From Flavobacterium urocaniciphilum (GTDB taxonomy: Bacteria > Bacteroidota > Bacteroidia > Flavobacteriales > Flavobacteriaceae), in assembly GCF_900110615.1 (NCBI RefSeq), contig NZ_FOEI01000002.1:310001-374000 (forward strand): 64,000 bases of DNA, in the 5' to 3' direction. The notes under the pieces are model-generated. The model did not search any database. It had not been told where the DNA came from and was given only the letters and a program-made list of their open reading frames with translations. The position numbers and the translations under genes were made by a program. Every line of letters starts with the position of its first letter. Within the stretch, counting starts at the first letter, position 1. This document shows, piece by piece, positions 1 through 10,519 of the stretch.

Positions 1-13
1 CACTTTTACCGAT

Positions 14-1159
14 TTAGTAGAAACTTTTTTTGTGCGCTTTCCACCATCTTTCAGGGATTTCCGCGTCACATGCAGCTAAATAATCGTCATGAGTGCATGG
101 TAATAACGTTTTTTTTGTTGTTTTATTGTATATGCTATTATAATTTATTTCAATCCACCATCTTTCCGAGCGATTACTTTTGTAGAAAACTAATTCTTCA
201 TCATCCGCTAAAACGATGTATTTGTTATAATTTGTTTTTTCTTCAAATGGATATTCATAGGTTCTAAAATGATAACCTTCTATGAAATACCATAATAATT
301 GCGCAATTAAATGATTTTCGTTCTTAGAATAGAATTGATTAAATATTCCAAAAACACTTACTTTATCACTAATTCCAGCATATCTTGCTAATGAACATAT
401 TTCTCTACCGTCAAATCCGTTAGGATAAAACTCTGTTTCGTTGCCTAAATCAGCTGAACGAATAGCTTTTAAATCCAAACTGATTATATCAGCATCTCTA
501 AAAATGGGCTCTACAATTGCAGGATTTTTTATTATTTCACCTAAACGATAAGCATCGAAAAATAATTTGTCAATCAAATCAATTTCTTCTTGCGAAGTGT
601 AATAGGTTTGATAACCAACACTGCTAAAATTGTAAAGATTGTTAGGTTCTTCAATTATGATTCTTGATAAATAGGAATCAGATTGTAATTTTTCTTCTTT
701 AGCAAAGTCGAATTTATTATCAATAGCAACTAAATTTACCATTTGATCAAGATTGTCAAATGCTCTGTATAGAGCATAGGTTAAATCCTGTGAACCACCA
801 ACGACCAAAGGTATAATTTTTAGTTTGATTAATTCCGCGCAAATTGTTTTTAACACAAAATAAGTGTCGCTTGTTTGATTCCCAACTAAAACATCACCTA
901 AATCAGCAATTCCTTTATTCCAGTTTCCTGGAAATAAACTGTAAAAATTTCTTCTAAAATTATCGAAATCGTAATCTTCATTTTCTAAATCGGCACCTCT
1001 ATTTTCATTTGCACAAATAATGGCTAAAGAGATGTTTTCTAGATTTGGATAATCCGTATCGGTATGCATTACAACCTTTTTACCTAAACTTTGATTAGAT
1101 AAACTTTCTACATATTTCTGTATGTTTTCTGAAACAGGTTGTAAATATTCGAATATCAT
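14..1159 (-). CDS. Arginase/formimidoylglutamase-fold protein lacking the metal ligands
   Basis: 381 residues, ATG start, 3 bp after the topA stop, so it is probably the second gene of a topA operon. It has the overall layout of the ureohydrolase (arginase, agmatinase, formimidoylglutamase) family, and Flavobacteria proteins of this type are often labelled formimidoylglutamase. The three metal-binding signatures are visibly degraded: the GGDHS-type motif reads GGSQD (121-125), the DAHxD-type motif reads DNKFD (147-151), and the SxDxDxxDP-type motif reads SLDLKAIRSAD (227-237). The histidines that hold the Mn pair are therefore missing, and I infer a non-catalytic or altered protein rather than a HutG enzyme. 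The fold assignment is fairly sure; the function is unknown. Confidence 0.75.
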   Translation of the reverse strand: MIFEYLQPVSENIQKYVESLSNQSLGKKVVMHTDTDYPNLENISLAIICANENRGADLENEDYDFDNFRRNFYSLFPGNWNKGIADLGDVLVGNQTSDTYFVLKTICAELIKLKIIPLVVGGSQDLTYALYRAFDNLDQMVNLVAIDNKFDFAKEEKLQSDSYLSRIIIEEPNNLYNFSSVGYQTYYTSQEEIDLIDKLFFDAYRLGEIIKNPAIVEPIFRDADIISLDLKAIRSADLGNETEFYPNGFDGREICSLARYAGISDKVSVFGIFNQFYSKNENHLIAQLLWYFIEGYHFRTYEYPFEEKTNYNKYIVLADDEELVFYKSNRSERWWIEINYNSIYNKTTKKTLLPCTHDDYLAACDAEIPERWWKAHKKSFY

Positions 1160-1162
1160 AAA

Positions 1163-3649
1163 TTATTTCTTTTTAGCGGTTGTTTTTTTTGCTGTAGTTT
1201 TTTTTGCCGGCGTTTTTTTCTCAATCATTTCCTTAACTTGTTCTAAAGTTAATTTTGATGCATCGACATCTTTACTTAGTTCAATTTTAATTTTCCCTTT
1301 CGTAATTACCGATCTTCCCCAACGTGCTTTTTCAACTTTAATTCCTTCAGCTTCCCAATGATGGATTACTTTGTCGATATCTTTTTGAATTTTCTCTTCA
1401 ATCAATTCAGCCACATCACTTTGAGTTAAATTATCAAAGTTGTATTTTTTATTTACGTTGATAAACATTCCATTCCATTTAATGAATGGGCCAAAACGAC
1501 CAACACCTTTTTGAACGGGTAAATTTTCGTAAACTGCAATTGGAGCGTCTGCTTGAACTTTTTCTTGAATTAATTCAATAGCTCTTTCTAAAGACACATC
1601 TAATGGATCTTCACCTTTAGCTAATGAAATAAACTGCGATCCAAATTTCACATACGGACCAAAACGACCATTATTTACTTCAATTTCTTCACCTTCATAA
1701 TTTCCTAATGATTTTGGAAGTAAAAATAAATTTAAAGCGTCTTCTAAAGTAATATTGCTAATGTTTTGTTCGGCACGTAAACTTGCAAATTGTTTGTTGT
1801 CATCTTCTGCATCTCCAATTTGAGCCATTGGTCCGAATTTACCTAAACGTACACTTACAGGTTTCCCTGATTTCGGATCGATTCCTAAAACACGTTCACC
1901 ACTTTCTCTATCGGCATTTTTTTCCACATCAATAACATTTGGATGAAAATGCTTGTAGAAATTATTCATCATGTTATGCCAGTCTTCGTTTCCAACGGCA
2001 ATCTCATCAAAATCTTGTTCTACTTTTGCAGTAAAGTTATAATCTAAAATCGTTTCAAAGTTTTTCACTAAGAAATCATTTACGATTCCTCCAATATCTG
2101 TTGGAACTAATTTTCCTTTGTCTGAACCTGTATTTTCTTTTAACGTTTGAGTTTGGATTTCGTTTCCAACTAAAGTTAATTGCTCGTATTTTCTTTCTGT
2201 TCCTTCAAAACTACCTTTTTCAACATAATTTCTATTGATGATTGTTGAAATGGTCGGTGCATAAGTTGAAGGTCTACCAATTCCTAATTCTTCTAATTTT
2301 TTAACTAAAGAAGCTTCAGTATATCTGCTTGCCGGACGTGTAAATCTTTCTGTTGCAGTAATTTGTTGCATGTTCAGTTTCTCATTAACTTTTAATGCAG
2401 GTAACATACCTTCTTGTTCTTCTTCATCGTCATCGTTACCTTCTAAATATACTTTTAAGAAACCTTCAAATTTGATTACTTCACCAGTTGCAGAAAAACT
2501 TTCATTATGTTTATTCGTTTCAATTTTTACGTTCGTACGTTCTAATTCTGCATCACTCATTTGCGATGCTAAAGTACGTTTCCAAATTAATTCATATAAA
2601 CGAGCTTGATCTCGATCTACATCAACCGTGTGGCGACTCATGTCTGTAGGACGAATGGCTTCGTGAGCTTCTTGAGCACCTTTCGATTTTGTGTTGTAAT
2701 TTCTTGGTTTGCTATATTCTGCACCATAATAAGAAGTAATTTCTGCTTGAGCAGCATTCATAGCTTCTTGAGATAAGTTTACACTATCCGTTCTCATGTA
2801 AGTAATCAAACCGGCTTCGTATAATCTTTGTGCAATTTGCATTGTAATTCCAACAGGTAAATATAATTTACGAGCAGCTTCCTGTTGTAACGTTGAAGTT
2901 GTAAAGGGTGCTGCTGGAGATTTTTTTGTTGGTTTTGTTTCTAAATCGCCAACTTTAAAATCAGCGCCAATATTTTTTTCTAAGAATGATTTTGCTTCTT
3001 CTTTCGTATTGAAATTTTTGTTCAATTTAGCTTTAACAACTTTTCCTGCTTCATTTGTAAATTCTGCACTAACAGAATAACTACCAACAGGTTTAAAGTT
3101 TTGAATTTCTCTTTCACGTTCTACAATTAAACGAACAGAAACCGATTGAACACGACCAGCCGAAAGTCCACCTTTTACTTTTTTCCATAAAACCGGTGAA
3201 AGTTCGTAACCTACTAAACGGTCTAAAACTCTACGTGCTTGTTGAGCATTAACTAAATTATAATTGATTCCTCTTGGGTTTTCAATTGCTTTTTGAATGG
3301 CTGTTTTAGTAATTTCATGAAAAACAATTCGTTTTGTTTTACTCGGATCTAATTTTAATTCTTCAGATAAATGCCAAGCAATAGCTTCTCCCTCACGGTC
3401 TTCATCGGAAGCTAACCAAACCATTTCTGCTGATTTTGATAGATCTTTTAATTTTTTTACGAGTGCCTTTTTATCGGAAGAAACTTCATATTTAGGTTTA
3501 AAGTTATTTTCTACATCTACACCAATCTCTCTTGAAGGTAAATCAGCTATATGTCCATAACTTGATTCTACTTGATAATCTTTACCTAAAAATTTTTCAA
3601 TTGTTTTTGCTTTCGCAGGTGACTCCACGATAACTAAATTCTTTGCCAT
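1163..3649 (-). CDS. topA: DNA topoisomerase I (type IA)
   Basis: Relaxes negatively supercoiled DNA by single-strand passage. With the ATG at 3649 the protein has 828 residues; a TTG two codons upstream is possible in frame but lies nearer the promoter and lacks support. It shows the N-terminal Toprim domain (IVESPAKAKTIEKFLG, then the acidic DEDREGE motif near residues 82-88) and the active-site tyrosine in the motif GLITYMRTDS (Tyr about 284). In place of E. coli-type zinc fingers the C-terminal third carries several short GRFGP/GKFGP-type repeats (about residues 640-790), and the protein ends in a lysine-, alanine- and threonine-rich basic tail likely to hold DNA. It is the first gene of a probable two-gene unit with the arginase-fold gene. 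Confidence 0.97.
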   Translation of the reverse strand: MAKNLVIVESPAKAKTIEKFLGKDYQVESSYGHIADLPSREIGVDVENNFKPKYEVSSDKKALVKKLKDLSKSAEMVWLASDEDREGEAIAWHLSEELKLDPSKTKRIVFHEITKTAIQKAIENPRGINYNLVNAQQARRVLDRLVGYELSPVLWKKVKGGLSAGRVQSVSVRLIVEREREIQNFKPVGSYSVSAEFTNEAGKVVKAKLNKNFNTKEEAKSFLEKNIGADFKVGDLETKPTKKSPAAPFTTSTLQQEAARKLYLPVGITMQIAQRLYEAGLITYMRTDSVNLSQEAMNAAQAEITSYYGAEYSKPRNYNTKSKGAQEAHEAIRPTDMSRHTVDVDRDQARLYELIWKRTLASQMSDAELERTNVKIETNKHNESFSATGEVIKFEGFLKVYLEGNDDDEEEQEGMLPALKVNEKLNMQQITATERFTRPASRYTEASLVKKLEELGIGRPSTYAPTISTIINRNYVEKGSFEGTERKYEQLTLVGNEIQTQTLKENTGSDKGKLVPTDIGGIVNDFLVKNFETILDYNFTAKVEQDFDEIAVGNEDWHNMMNNFYKHFHPNVIDVEKNADRESGERVLGIDPKSGKPVSVRLGKFGPMAQIGDAEDDNKQFASLRAEQNISNITLEDALNLFLLPKSLGNYEGEEIEVNNGRFGPYVKFGSQFISLAKGEDPLDVSLERAIELIQEKVQADAPIAVYENLPVQKGVGRFGPFIKWNGMFINVNKKYNFDNLTQSDVAELIEEKIQKDIDKVIHHWEAEGIKVEKARWGRSVITKGKIKIELSKDVDASKLTLEQVKEMIEKKTPAKKTTAKKTTAKKK

Positions 3650-3668
3650 TTTCAATATTTTGATGGGA

Positions 3669-3676
3669 CAAAAGTA
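3669..3676 (-). promoter_or_regulatory. Bacteroidetes -7 box for topA
   Basis: On the minus strand this reads TACTTTTG, an exact TAnnTTTG box, 19 nt from the topA ATG. It predicts a leader of about ten nucleotides. No clear TTG -33 element is seen at the right distance. Confidence 0.5.
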
Positions 3677-3795
3677 GAAGTTTTTTTTGATATATATATA
3701 TAGGAGTGTTTTTTTTGATTTTTTTAAAAAAAGGAAACAAAATCTAACATTTGAATTTTTCTATTCTAATATTTTGTTAATTGCGTGCTGACAAC

Positions 3796-3827
3796 TTGAC
3801 AGATAATAAAATTTAGCACTATCTTTG
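3796..3827 (+). promoter_or_regulatory. Promoter upstream of miaB
   Basis: TTG at 3796-3798 and TATCTTTG at 3820-3827 with a 21-nt gap match the Bacteroidetes sigma-ABfr pattern (TTG, about 19 nt, TAnnTTTG). The leader to the miaB ATG would be about 52 nt. Confidence 0.55.
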
Positions 3828-3885
3828 CTCGCAGAATGAAGTTGCATTTTGTTATGAACAACATTCAAAAAATAGCAAAAGGATT

Positions 3886-5337
3886 ATGGAAGAAAAGGTA
3901 ATTGAAGAAATTAAGCAAGGAACTAGCTTAGTTCAAGATCAAAAAGATGGAAATCAGAAAAAATTATTTATTGAGAGCTATGGTTGTCAAATGAATTTTT
4001 CTGATAGTGAAATTGTTGCATCTATTTTATCTGAACAAGGTTATAATACGACTCAGAATTTAGAAGAAGCCGATTTAGTATTAGTAAATACTTGCTCTAT
4101 TCGTGATAAAGCAGAACAAACGGTTAGAAAACGTTTGCAAGAATATAATGCCATTAAAAAAATCAATCCAACCATGAAAGTTGGGGTGTTAGGTTGTATG
4201 GCAGAGCGTTTAAAAGAGAAATTTTTAGACGAGGAAAAAATTGTAGATATGGTTGTAGGTCCGGATGCTTACAAAGATATTCCTAATTTGCTTAAAGAAG
4301 TTGAAGAAGGTAGAGATGCTATTAATGTTATTCTTTCAAAAGAAGAAACGTATGGTGATATTTCTCCAGTTCGTTTAAGTAGTAACGGAGTTTCTGCATT
4401 TGTTTCTATTACACGTGGTTGCGATAATATGTGTACGTTTTGTGTAGTTCCTTTTACACGTGGGCGTGAACGTAGTCGTGAGCCTGAAAGTATCATTGAA
4501 GAAATTCAAGATTTACATAACAGAGGTTTTAAAGAAGTTACTTTATTAGGTCAGAATGTTGATAGTTACCTTTGGTATGGTGGCGGTTTGAAAAAAGATT
4601 TTGAAAAAGCTTCTGAAATGCAAAAAGCAACAGCTGTAGATTTTGCTCAATTATTAGACAGATGTGCTACGCAATTTCCGAAAATGCGTTTCCGTTTCTC
4701 AACTTCAAATCCACAAGACATGCACTTGGAAGTAATTGAAGTGATGGCGAAACATCATAATATTTGTAAATACATTCACTTACCAGTTCAATCGGGAAGT
4801 ACAAGAATATTAAAAGAAATGAACCGTCAACATACTCGTGAAGAGTATATGACTTTAGTAGATAATATTTACAGAATTATTCCAGATATTTCTTTATCTC
4901 AAGATATGATTGCTGGTTTTCCAACAGAAACAGAAGAAGATCACCAAGATACGTTGAGTTTAATGGAACATGCAAAATACGATTTCGGATTTATGTTTGC
5001 GTATTCTGAAAGACCTGGAACTTTAGCTGCGCGTAAAATGGAAGATGATATTCCTGAAGCTGTGAAGAAAAGACGTTTAAATGAGATTATCGATTTACAA
5101 CAAAAAATGGCTTTAGAACGTACAAAACGTTTTGTAGGTCAAACCGTTGAAGTGTTAATCGAAAAGGATTCTAAGCGTTCTGATTTACATTGGTCGGGTA
5201 GAAATTCACAAAATACCGTAGTTGTTTTCCCTAAAGAAAATTATAAACCAGGTGATTTTGTAAATGTAAAAATCACAGATTGTACTACTGCTACTTTAAT
5301 TGGAGAAGCTGTAGGATATTCAGAAATTATGAACTAA
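3886..5337 (+). CDS. miaB: tRNA-2-methylthio-N6-dimethylallyladenosine synthase
   Basis: Radical-SAM methylthiotransferase that adds the 2-methylthio group to i6A37 of tRNAs reading UNN codons. The 483 residues show the N-terminal UPF0004 domain with the three auxiliary-cluster cysteines (Cys34 in SYGCQMN, Cys70 in NTCSIRDKAE, Cys104 in GCMAERLKE), the radical-SAM triad (Cys179, Cys183, Cys186 in RGCDNMCTFC) and a C-terminal TRAM domain (about 415-480). The methionine at 3886 is preceded by a good promoter box about 60 nt upstream. The first 25 residues are extra compared with short MiaB proteins. The sigma-54-type regulator starts 54 bp downstream, so the two may be cotranscribed. Confidence 0.97.
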   Translation: MEEKVIEEIKQGTSLVQDQKDGNQKKLFIESYGCQMNFSDSEIVASILSEQGYNTTQNLEEADLVLVNTCSIRDKAEQTVRKRLQEYNAIKKINPTMKVGVLGCMAERLKEKFLDEEKIVDMVVGPDAYKDIPNLLKEVEEGRDAINVILSKEETYGDISPVRLSSNGVSAFVSITRGCDNMCTFCVVPFTRGRERSREPESIIEEIQDLHNRGFKEVTLLGQNVDSYLWYGGGLKKDFEKASEMQKATAVDFAQLLDRCATQFPKMRFRFSTSNPQDMHLEVIEVMAKHHNICKYIHLPVQSGSTRILKEMNRQHTREEYMTLVDNIYRIIPDISLSQDMIAGFPTETEEDHQDTLSLMEHAKYDFGFMFAYSERPGTLAARKMEDDIPEAVKKRRLNEIIDLQQKMALERTKRFVGQTVEVLIEKDSKRSDLHWSGRNSQNTVVVFPKENYKPGDFVNVKITDCTTATLIGEAVGYSEIMN

Positions 5338-5363
5338 GGATATTTATTTCAATAAAAATAAAA

Positions 5364-5390
5364 AGAGATTGCTTCGTGCCTCGCAATAAC
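5364..5390. repeat. Short dispersed palindrome (ATTGC...GCAAT)
   Basis: The short gap between miaB and the AAA+ regulator gene holds ATTGC (5368-5372), a 10-nt loop, and GCAAT (5383-5387). From memory this type of sequence (TTGCTTCGTxCCTCGCAAT) recurs in intergenic DNA of Flavobacteriia, like a REP element. There is only one copy in this window, so the repeat status rests on recall. Confidence 0.35.
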
Positions 5391-5391
5391 T

Positions 5392-6657
5392 ATGGAATCA
5401 GTTCAAAACATAAAACAACGCTTTGAAATTATTGGTAACGATCCAAAATTGAATCGTGCCATTGAAAAAGCAATCCAAGTTGCTCCAACAGATATTTCTG
5501 TTTTGGTAACGGGGGAAAGTGGTGTTGGAAAAGAAAGTATTCCGAAAATTATTCATGCACTTTCGCACAGAAAACATGGTAAATACATTGCTGTAAACTG
5601 TGGTGCAATTCCAGAAGGAACTATTGATTCGGAGTTGTTCGGACATGAAAAAGGTTCGTTTACAGGCGCAACTTCTACTCGTGAAGGGTATTTTGAAGTA
5701 GCAAATGGTGGAACTATCTTTTTAGATGAAGTTGGAGAATTGCCTTTAACTACTCAAGTTCGATTGTTACGTGTGTTGGAAAATGGTGAGTTTATTAAAG
5801 TTGGTTCTTCCCAAGTACAAAAAACAAATGTTCGAATTGTAGCTGCCACAAATGTTAATATGTTGGATGCTATTGAAAAAGGTAAATTCCGTGAAGATTT
5901 GTATTATCGTTTGAGTACAGTTGAAATTAATCTGCCTGCTTTACGCGAACGAAAAGAAGATATTCATTTATTATTTAGAAAATTCGCAGCCGATTTCGCG
6001 CATAAATATAAAATGCCTCCAATTAAATTATCAGATGATGCGGTTCAATATTTATTGCATTATCGTTGGAGTGGAAATATTCGACAATTACGTAATGCTG
6101 CAGAACAAATTTCTGTTCTAGAAACAAATAGAGAAGTTTCGTTGCAAACACTTCGTACGTATTTGCCAAATACAGAATCAAATGCTTTACAAGTTGTTAG
6201 TGATAAAAAAAGCGCTAATGATTTTAGTAACGAAAGAGAAATTTTATATAAAGTTCTTTTCGATATGAAAAGTGATTTGAACGATTTGAAAAAACTAACT
6301 TTAGAATTGATGCAAAATGGAAATGCTAAAGTTCAGGAAAATAATAAATCGTTGATTCAGAAAATTTATGGCAATACGGAAGAAAAAAATGCTATTTTTG
6401 AAGAGGAATCTAGATTACATGTTTTACCTGTAGAAGAGGAAGTTGAGCAAGAAGAATTTATAGATGAAGACGATAATGAAAACTATTTATATGCTGAGGC
6501 TGTAGATGAAGAAGAAACATTGAGTTTAGAAGCAAAAGAAATAGAATTAATAAAAAAATCGTTAGAAAAAAATAAAGGAAAAAGGAAAGCAGCCGCTGAT
6601 GAATTAGGAATTTCCGAAAGAACTTTATATAGAAAAATAAAACAATTTGATTTGTAA
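5392..6657 (+). CDS. Sigma-54-type AAA+ transcriptional regulator
   Basis: A bacterial enhancer-binding-protein-like ATPase of 421 residues that starts directly with the AAA+ domain and has no receiver or GAF sensor domain. Visible motifs are Walker A GESGVGKE (41-48), a GAFTGA-type loop that reads GSFTGA (88-93), Walker B IFLDEVGE (109-116, Asp112, Glu113) and the arginine fingers in REDLYYRL. A long acidic linker (about 320-375) leads to a Fis-type helix-turn-helix at the end (EAKEIELIKKSLEKN to the terminus). The Ala-to-Ser change in GAFTGA could alter sigma-54 contact. It sits in a run with lptE, whose ATG is 5 bp after this stop, and this order seems fixed in the group. The targets are unknown. 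Confidence 0.88.
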   Translation: MESVQNIKQRFEIIGNDPKLNRAIEKAIQVAPTDISVLVTGESGVGKESIPKIIHALSHRKHGKYIAVNCGAIPEGTIDSELFGHEKGSFTGATSTREGYFEVANGGTIFLDEVGELPLTTQVRLLRVLENGEFIKVGSSQVQKTNVRIVAATNVNMLDAIEKGKFREDLYYRLSTVEINLPALRERKEDIHLLFRKFAADFAHKYKMPPIKLSDDAVQYLLHYRWSGNIRQLRNAAEQISVLETNREVSLQTLRTYLPNTESNALQVVSDKKSANDFSNEREILYKVLFDMKSDLNDLKKLTLELMQNGNAKVQENNKSLIQKIYGNTEEKNAIFEEESRLHVLPVEEEVEQEEFIDEDDNENYLYAEAVDEEETLSLEAKEIELIKKSLEKNKGKRKAAADELGISERTLYRKIKQFDL

Positions 6658-6662
6658 ACAAA

Positions 6663-7166
6663 ATGAGATTAACTTTTAAAATATTTACAATTTTAGCACT
6701 ATTTACAATTGTAAGTTGTAATGTAAAATATAACTTTACAGGAACAGGTAAGATTAATGCTAAAAGTTTTCAAGTCAATTATTTTCAAAATAATGCAGAA
6801 ATAGTGGAAGTAGGTATTGAACGTATTTTTACTCAAAAATTGAAAAACATAATTTTAAACCAAACCAATTTAAATTTGGTTACTTCTGGTGGCGATTTAT
6901 TATATGAAGGCGAAATTGTAGATTATCGTATATCACCTATGTCTGCAAACGCAGAACAATTATCATCTCAAAATAGAATGACAATTACAGTTAATGTTAG
7001 GTACTCAAATAAAAATGCTGAAGAAGATAATTTTGAAAAACGTTTTTCGTTTTTTTATGATTACGACGCTAATAAGTTACCTGCCGAAGTGTTAAGTGAG
7101 GCTCTTGAATTTATTTACGGACGTATTACTCAAGATATTTTCAATGAATCTTTAGCGAAATGGTAA
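6663..7166 (+). CDS. lptE: LptE-family LPS-assembly lipoprotein
   Basis: 167 residues with a lipoprotein signal peptide (MRLTFKIFTILALFTIVSC, lipobox cysteine at residue 19), followed by a small alpha/beta domain typical of LptE. In the family LptE plugs the LptD barrel and helps insert lipopolysaccharide into the outer membrane. The region about 35-65 (FQVNYFQNNAEIVEVGIERIF) matches the Bacteroidetes form of the family as I know it. It follows the AAA+ regulator by 5 bp and precedes a TPR-like gene and secG, so the run links envelope assembly with secretion. Low similarity within the family keeps confidence below certainty. Confidence 0.8.
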   Translation: MRLTFKIFTILALFTIVSCNVKYNFTGTGKINAKSFQVNYFQNNAEIVEVGIERIFTQKLKNIILNQTNLNLVTSGGDLLYEGEIVDYRISPMSANAEQLSSQNRMTITVNVRYSNKNAEEDNFEKRFSFFYDYDANKLPAEVLSEALEFIYGRITQDIFNESLAKW

Positions 7167-7208
7167 CTAATTTTTAGTTAAAACCTATTCACTATTCCTT
7201 AATAAAAA

Positions 7209-7994
7209 ATGAATACAAACGATTATATCAACTTACTCAATAATTCTAAAGCTATTAACGACAAACAAACGTTAGTATTAGAAACTATTGTGCAAGAATT
7301 TCCTTTTTTTCAAAGTGCCAGAGCTTTATATTTAAAAGGATTGTATAATCAAGAAAGTTTCAGATATAATTACGAATTAAAGAAAACGGCTGCGCATACT
7401 ACAGATAGAACCGTTTTGTTTGATTTTATTACTTCAGATGATTTTAAAATTTTCCAGCAAGATGTTTACGATAAATATCAAGCCGAAATTCAAAATATTG
7501 AAGTTACCGATTTTGAACACATTCAAGAAGTTCAAGTTTCTGATTTAGTTATTGAATCCAAACCAGAACCAGAAAGTATTGAAGAAAAATTAGAAATTGG
7601 AAAGCCATTCACTTTTGAAAAATCAGAAACACATTCCTTTACCGAATGGTTACAACTTTCAAAAATGGCCCCAATTGAACGTGAAGAAGATAAAAATACT
7701 ACTGCTATTTCATCAGAATTAGAAAAAAAATTCGATTTAATTGAAAAATTTATTGAGTTAAATCCGAAAATTGCTCCAGCAAAAGAAACGGCGTCAGCAC
7801 CCGCAAATATTGCTAAAAGCAACGAAATGCCGTCTTCAATTATGACAGAAACATTAGCTCAAATATATTTAGAACAGAAAAAATATACTAAAGCAATACA
7901 AGCTTATGAAATTTTAATTTTGAAATATCCAGAAAAAAGTAGTTTCTTTGCAGACCGAATAAAAAATATAAAAATTTTACAACAAAATAATTAA
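7209..7994 (+). CDS. Conserved hypothetical protein with a C-terminal TPR-like repeat
   Basis: 261 residues, no signal peptide and no membrane segment. The N-terminal 95 residues are helical (INLLNNSKAINDKQTL, FPFFQSARALYLKGL). A charged, poorly structured linker (about 110-205) follows. Near the end TETLAQIYLEQKKYTKAIQAYEILILKYP (217-245) is a clear tetratricopeptide-like helix pair. I do not recognise a function. The fixed place between lptE and secG (11 bp before secG) suggests a cytoplasmic scaffold role connected with envelope biogenesis, but that is inference from position only. Confidence 0.75.
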   Translation: MNTNDYINLLNNSKAINDKQTLVLETIVQEFPFFQSARALYLKGLYNQESFRYNYELKKTAAHTTDRTVLFDFITSDDFKIFQQDVYDKYQAEIQNIEVTDFEHIQEVQVSDLVIESKPEPESIEEKLEIGKPFTFEKSETHSFTEWLQLSKMAPIEREEDKNTTAISSELEKKFDLIEKFIELNPKIAPAKETASAPANIAKSNEMPSSIMTETLAQIYLEQKKYTKAIQAYEILILKYPEKSSFFADRIKNIKILQQNN

Positions 7995-8005
7995 TACATA
8001 AAGTT

Positions 8006-8344
8006 ATGTCATTTACAATTTTTTTAGCACTAATAATCATTGTTTGTTTTTTATTAATTCTAACAATTATGGTACAAAATCCTAAAAGTGGTGGATTATC
8101 TTCTTCTTTTGGTGGTGGCGCTCAAATGGGTGGTGTACAAAAAACAACAGACTTTTTAGAAAAATCTACTTGGGTTTTAGCAGGTGCGTTAATCGTTTTA
8201 ATCTTATTATCTGCTTTAAGTTTTAATGGTAGTACTGGTGGTTCTAAATTAGTAGATGAAAATGCTCCGGTTTCTGCTCCAGCAACTCCAGCAGCATCTA
8301 AACCTGCAGCTACAACTCCAGCAGCAGATTCAACAAAAAAATAA
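8006..8344 (+). CDS. secG: Preprotein translocase subunit SecG
   Basis: 112 residues. Two hydrophobic segments (about 2-23 and 54-73) flank the conserved cytoplasmic loop (MVQNPKSGGLSSSFGGG, MGGVQKTTDFLEKSTW), which is the SecG signature. SecG associates with SecYE in the inner membrane and assists SecA-driven export. The C-terminal tail is rich in alanine, proline and threonine, as usual in Bacteroidota. It ends the lptE run and is followed by a strong terminator hairpin. Confidence 0.93.
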   Translation: MSFTIFLALIIIVCFLLILTIMVQNPKSGGLSSSFGGGAQMGGVQKTTDFLEKSTWVLAGALIVLILLSALSFNGSTGGSKLVDENAPVSAPATPAASKPAATTPAADSTKK

Positions 8345-8361
8345 TTTGTAGAAAATATATA

Positions 8362-8397
8362 AAAAATGCCAGCCTGTCAGTGCTGGCATTTTTTTTT
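8362..8397 (+). terminator. Rho-independent terminator after secG
   Basis: The stem AATGCCAGC (8365-8373) pairs with GCTGGCATT (8382-8390) around an 8-nt loop and is followed by an uninterrupted T run. Confidence 0.9.
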
Positions 8398-8408
8398 AAG
8401 TAAAAATG

Positions 8409-8437
8409 TCAGAAATAGGGTTTGGCACAATTTCTGA
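8409..8437 (+). promoter_or_regulatory. Inverted repeat and sigma-54-like element upstream of groES
   Basis: An 8-bp inverted repeat, TCAGAAAT (8409-8416) and ATTTCTGA (8430-8437), encloses TTTGGCAC. TGGCAC at 8423-8428 is a good -24 element of a sigma-54 promoter, but the -12 position reads CTGA (8434-8437) instead of TTGC. No CIRCE element (TTAGCACTC-N9-GAGTGCTAA) and no TAnnTTTG box precede groES. Heat-shock control through this site is a guess. Confidence 0.35.
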
Positions 8438-8473
8438 AAAAAAGAAAATCGAAAAATTAAAATTTATATTGTT

Positions 8474-8749
8474 ATGTCTATAAAAATAAAACCAATTGCA
8501 GATAGAGTGGTGATAGAACCATCTGCTGCCGAAACTACAACTGCTTCAGGTATTATTATTCCTGATACTGCTAAAGAAAAGCCACAAAAAGGAACTGTTG
8601 TTGCTGTTGGTTCTGGTAAAAAGGACTATGAAATGACAGTACAAGTAGGAGACGTTGTTTTGTATGGTAAATATGCAGGTACAGAATTAAAATACGAAGG
8701 GAAAGATTATTTAATCATGCGTGAAGACGAAATTTACGCGATTTTATAA
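8474..8749 (+). CDS. groES: Co-chaperonin GroES
   Basis: 91 residues, normal length. The sequence begins [34 protein letters not shown], which contains the mobile loop that contacts GroEL, and continues with the roof and beta-barrel segments ([45 protein letters not shown]). It forms the heptameric lid of the GroEL folding chamber in the cytoplasm. It is followed by groEL after 141 bp, a wider gap than in many bacteria, with no evident separate -7 box. Confidence 0.98.
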   Translation: MSIKIKPIADRVVIEPSAAETTTASGIIIPDTAKEKPQKGTVVAVGSGKKDYEMTVQVGDVVLYGKYAGTELKYEGKDYLIMREDEIYAIL

Positions 8750-8884
8750 ATTCTGAATTAAGAAGTTAGATTTCAGAAAAAAACTGACTTTTAATTTTTT
8801 TTCTTACTTTCAGAATTGTGTATTTAAATTAAAAAGAAAACATATTTCAGATTTCTACATTCAGATTTCTAAATTTAAAATTAA

Positions 8885-10516
<1,632 letters not shown>

Positions 10517-10519
10517 TCT

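Noticed and set aside
3653-3655. TTG start for topA two codons upstream
   Set aside because: The ATG at 3649 gives the conserved MAKNLVIVESP start and lies at a good distance from the -7 box.
8345-8473. CIRCE/HrcA operator before groES
   Set aside because: TTAGCACTC-N9-GAGTGCTAA or a close variant is absent; the inverted repeat present is a different sequence.
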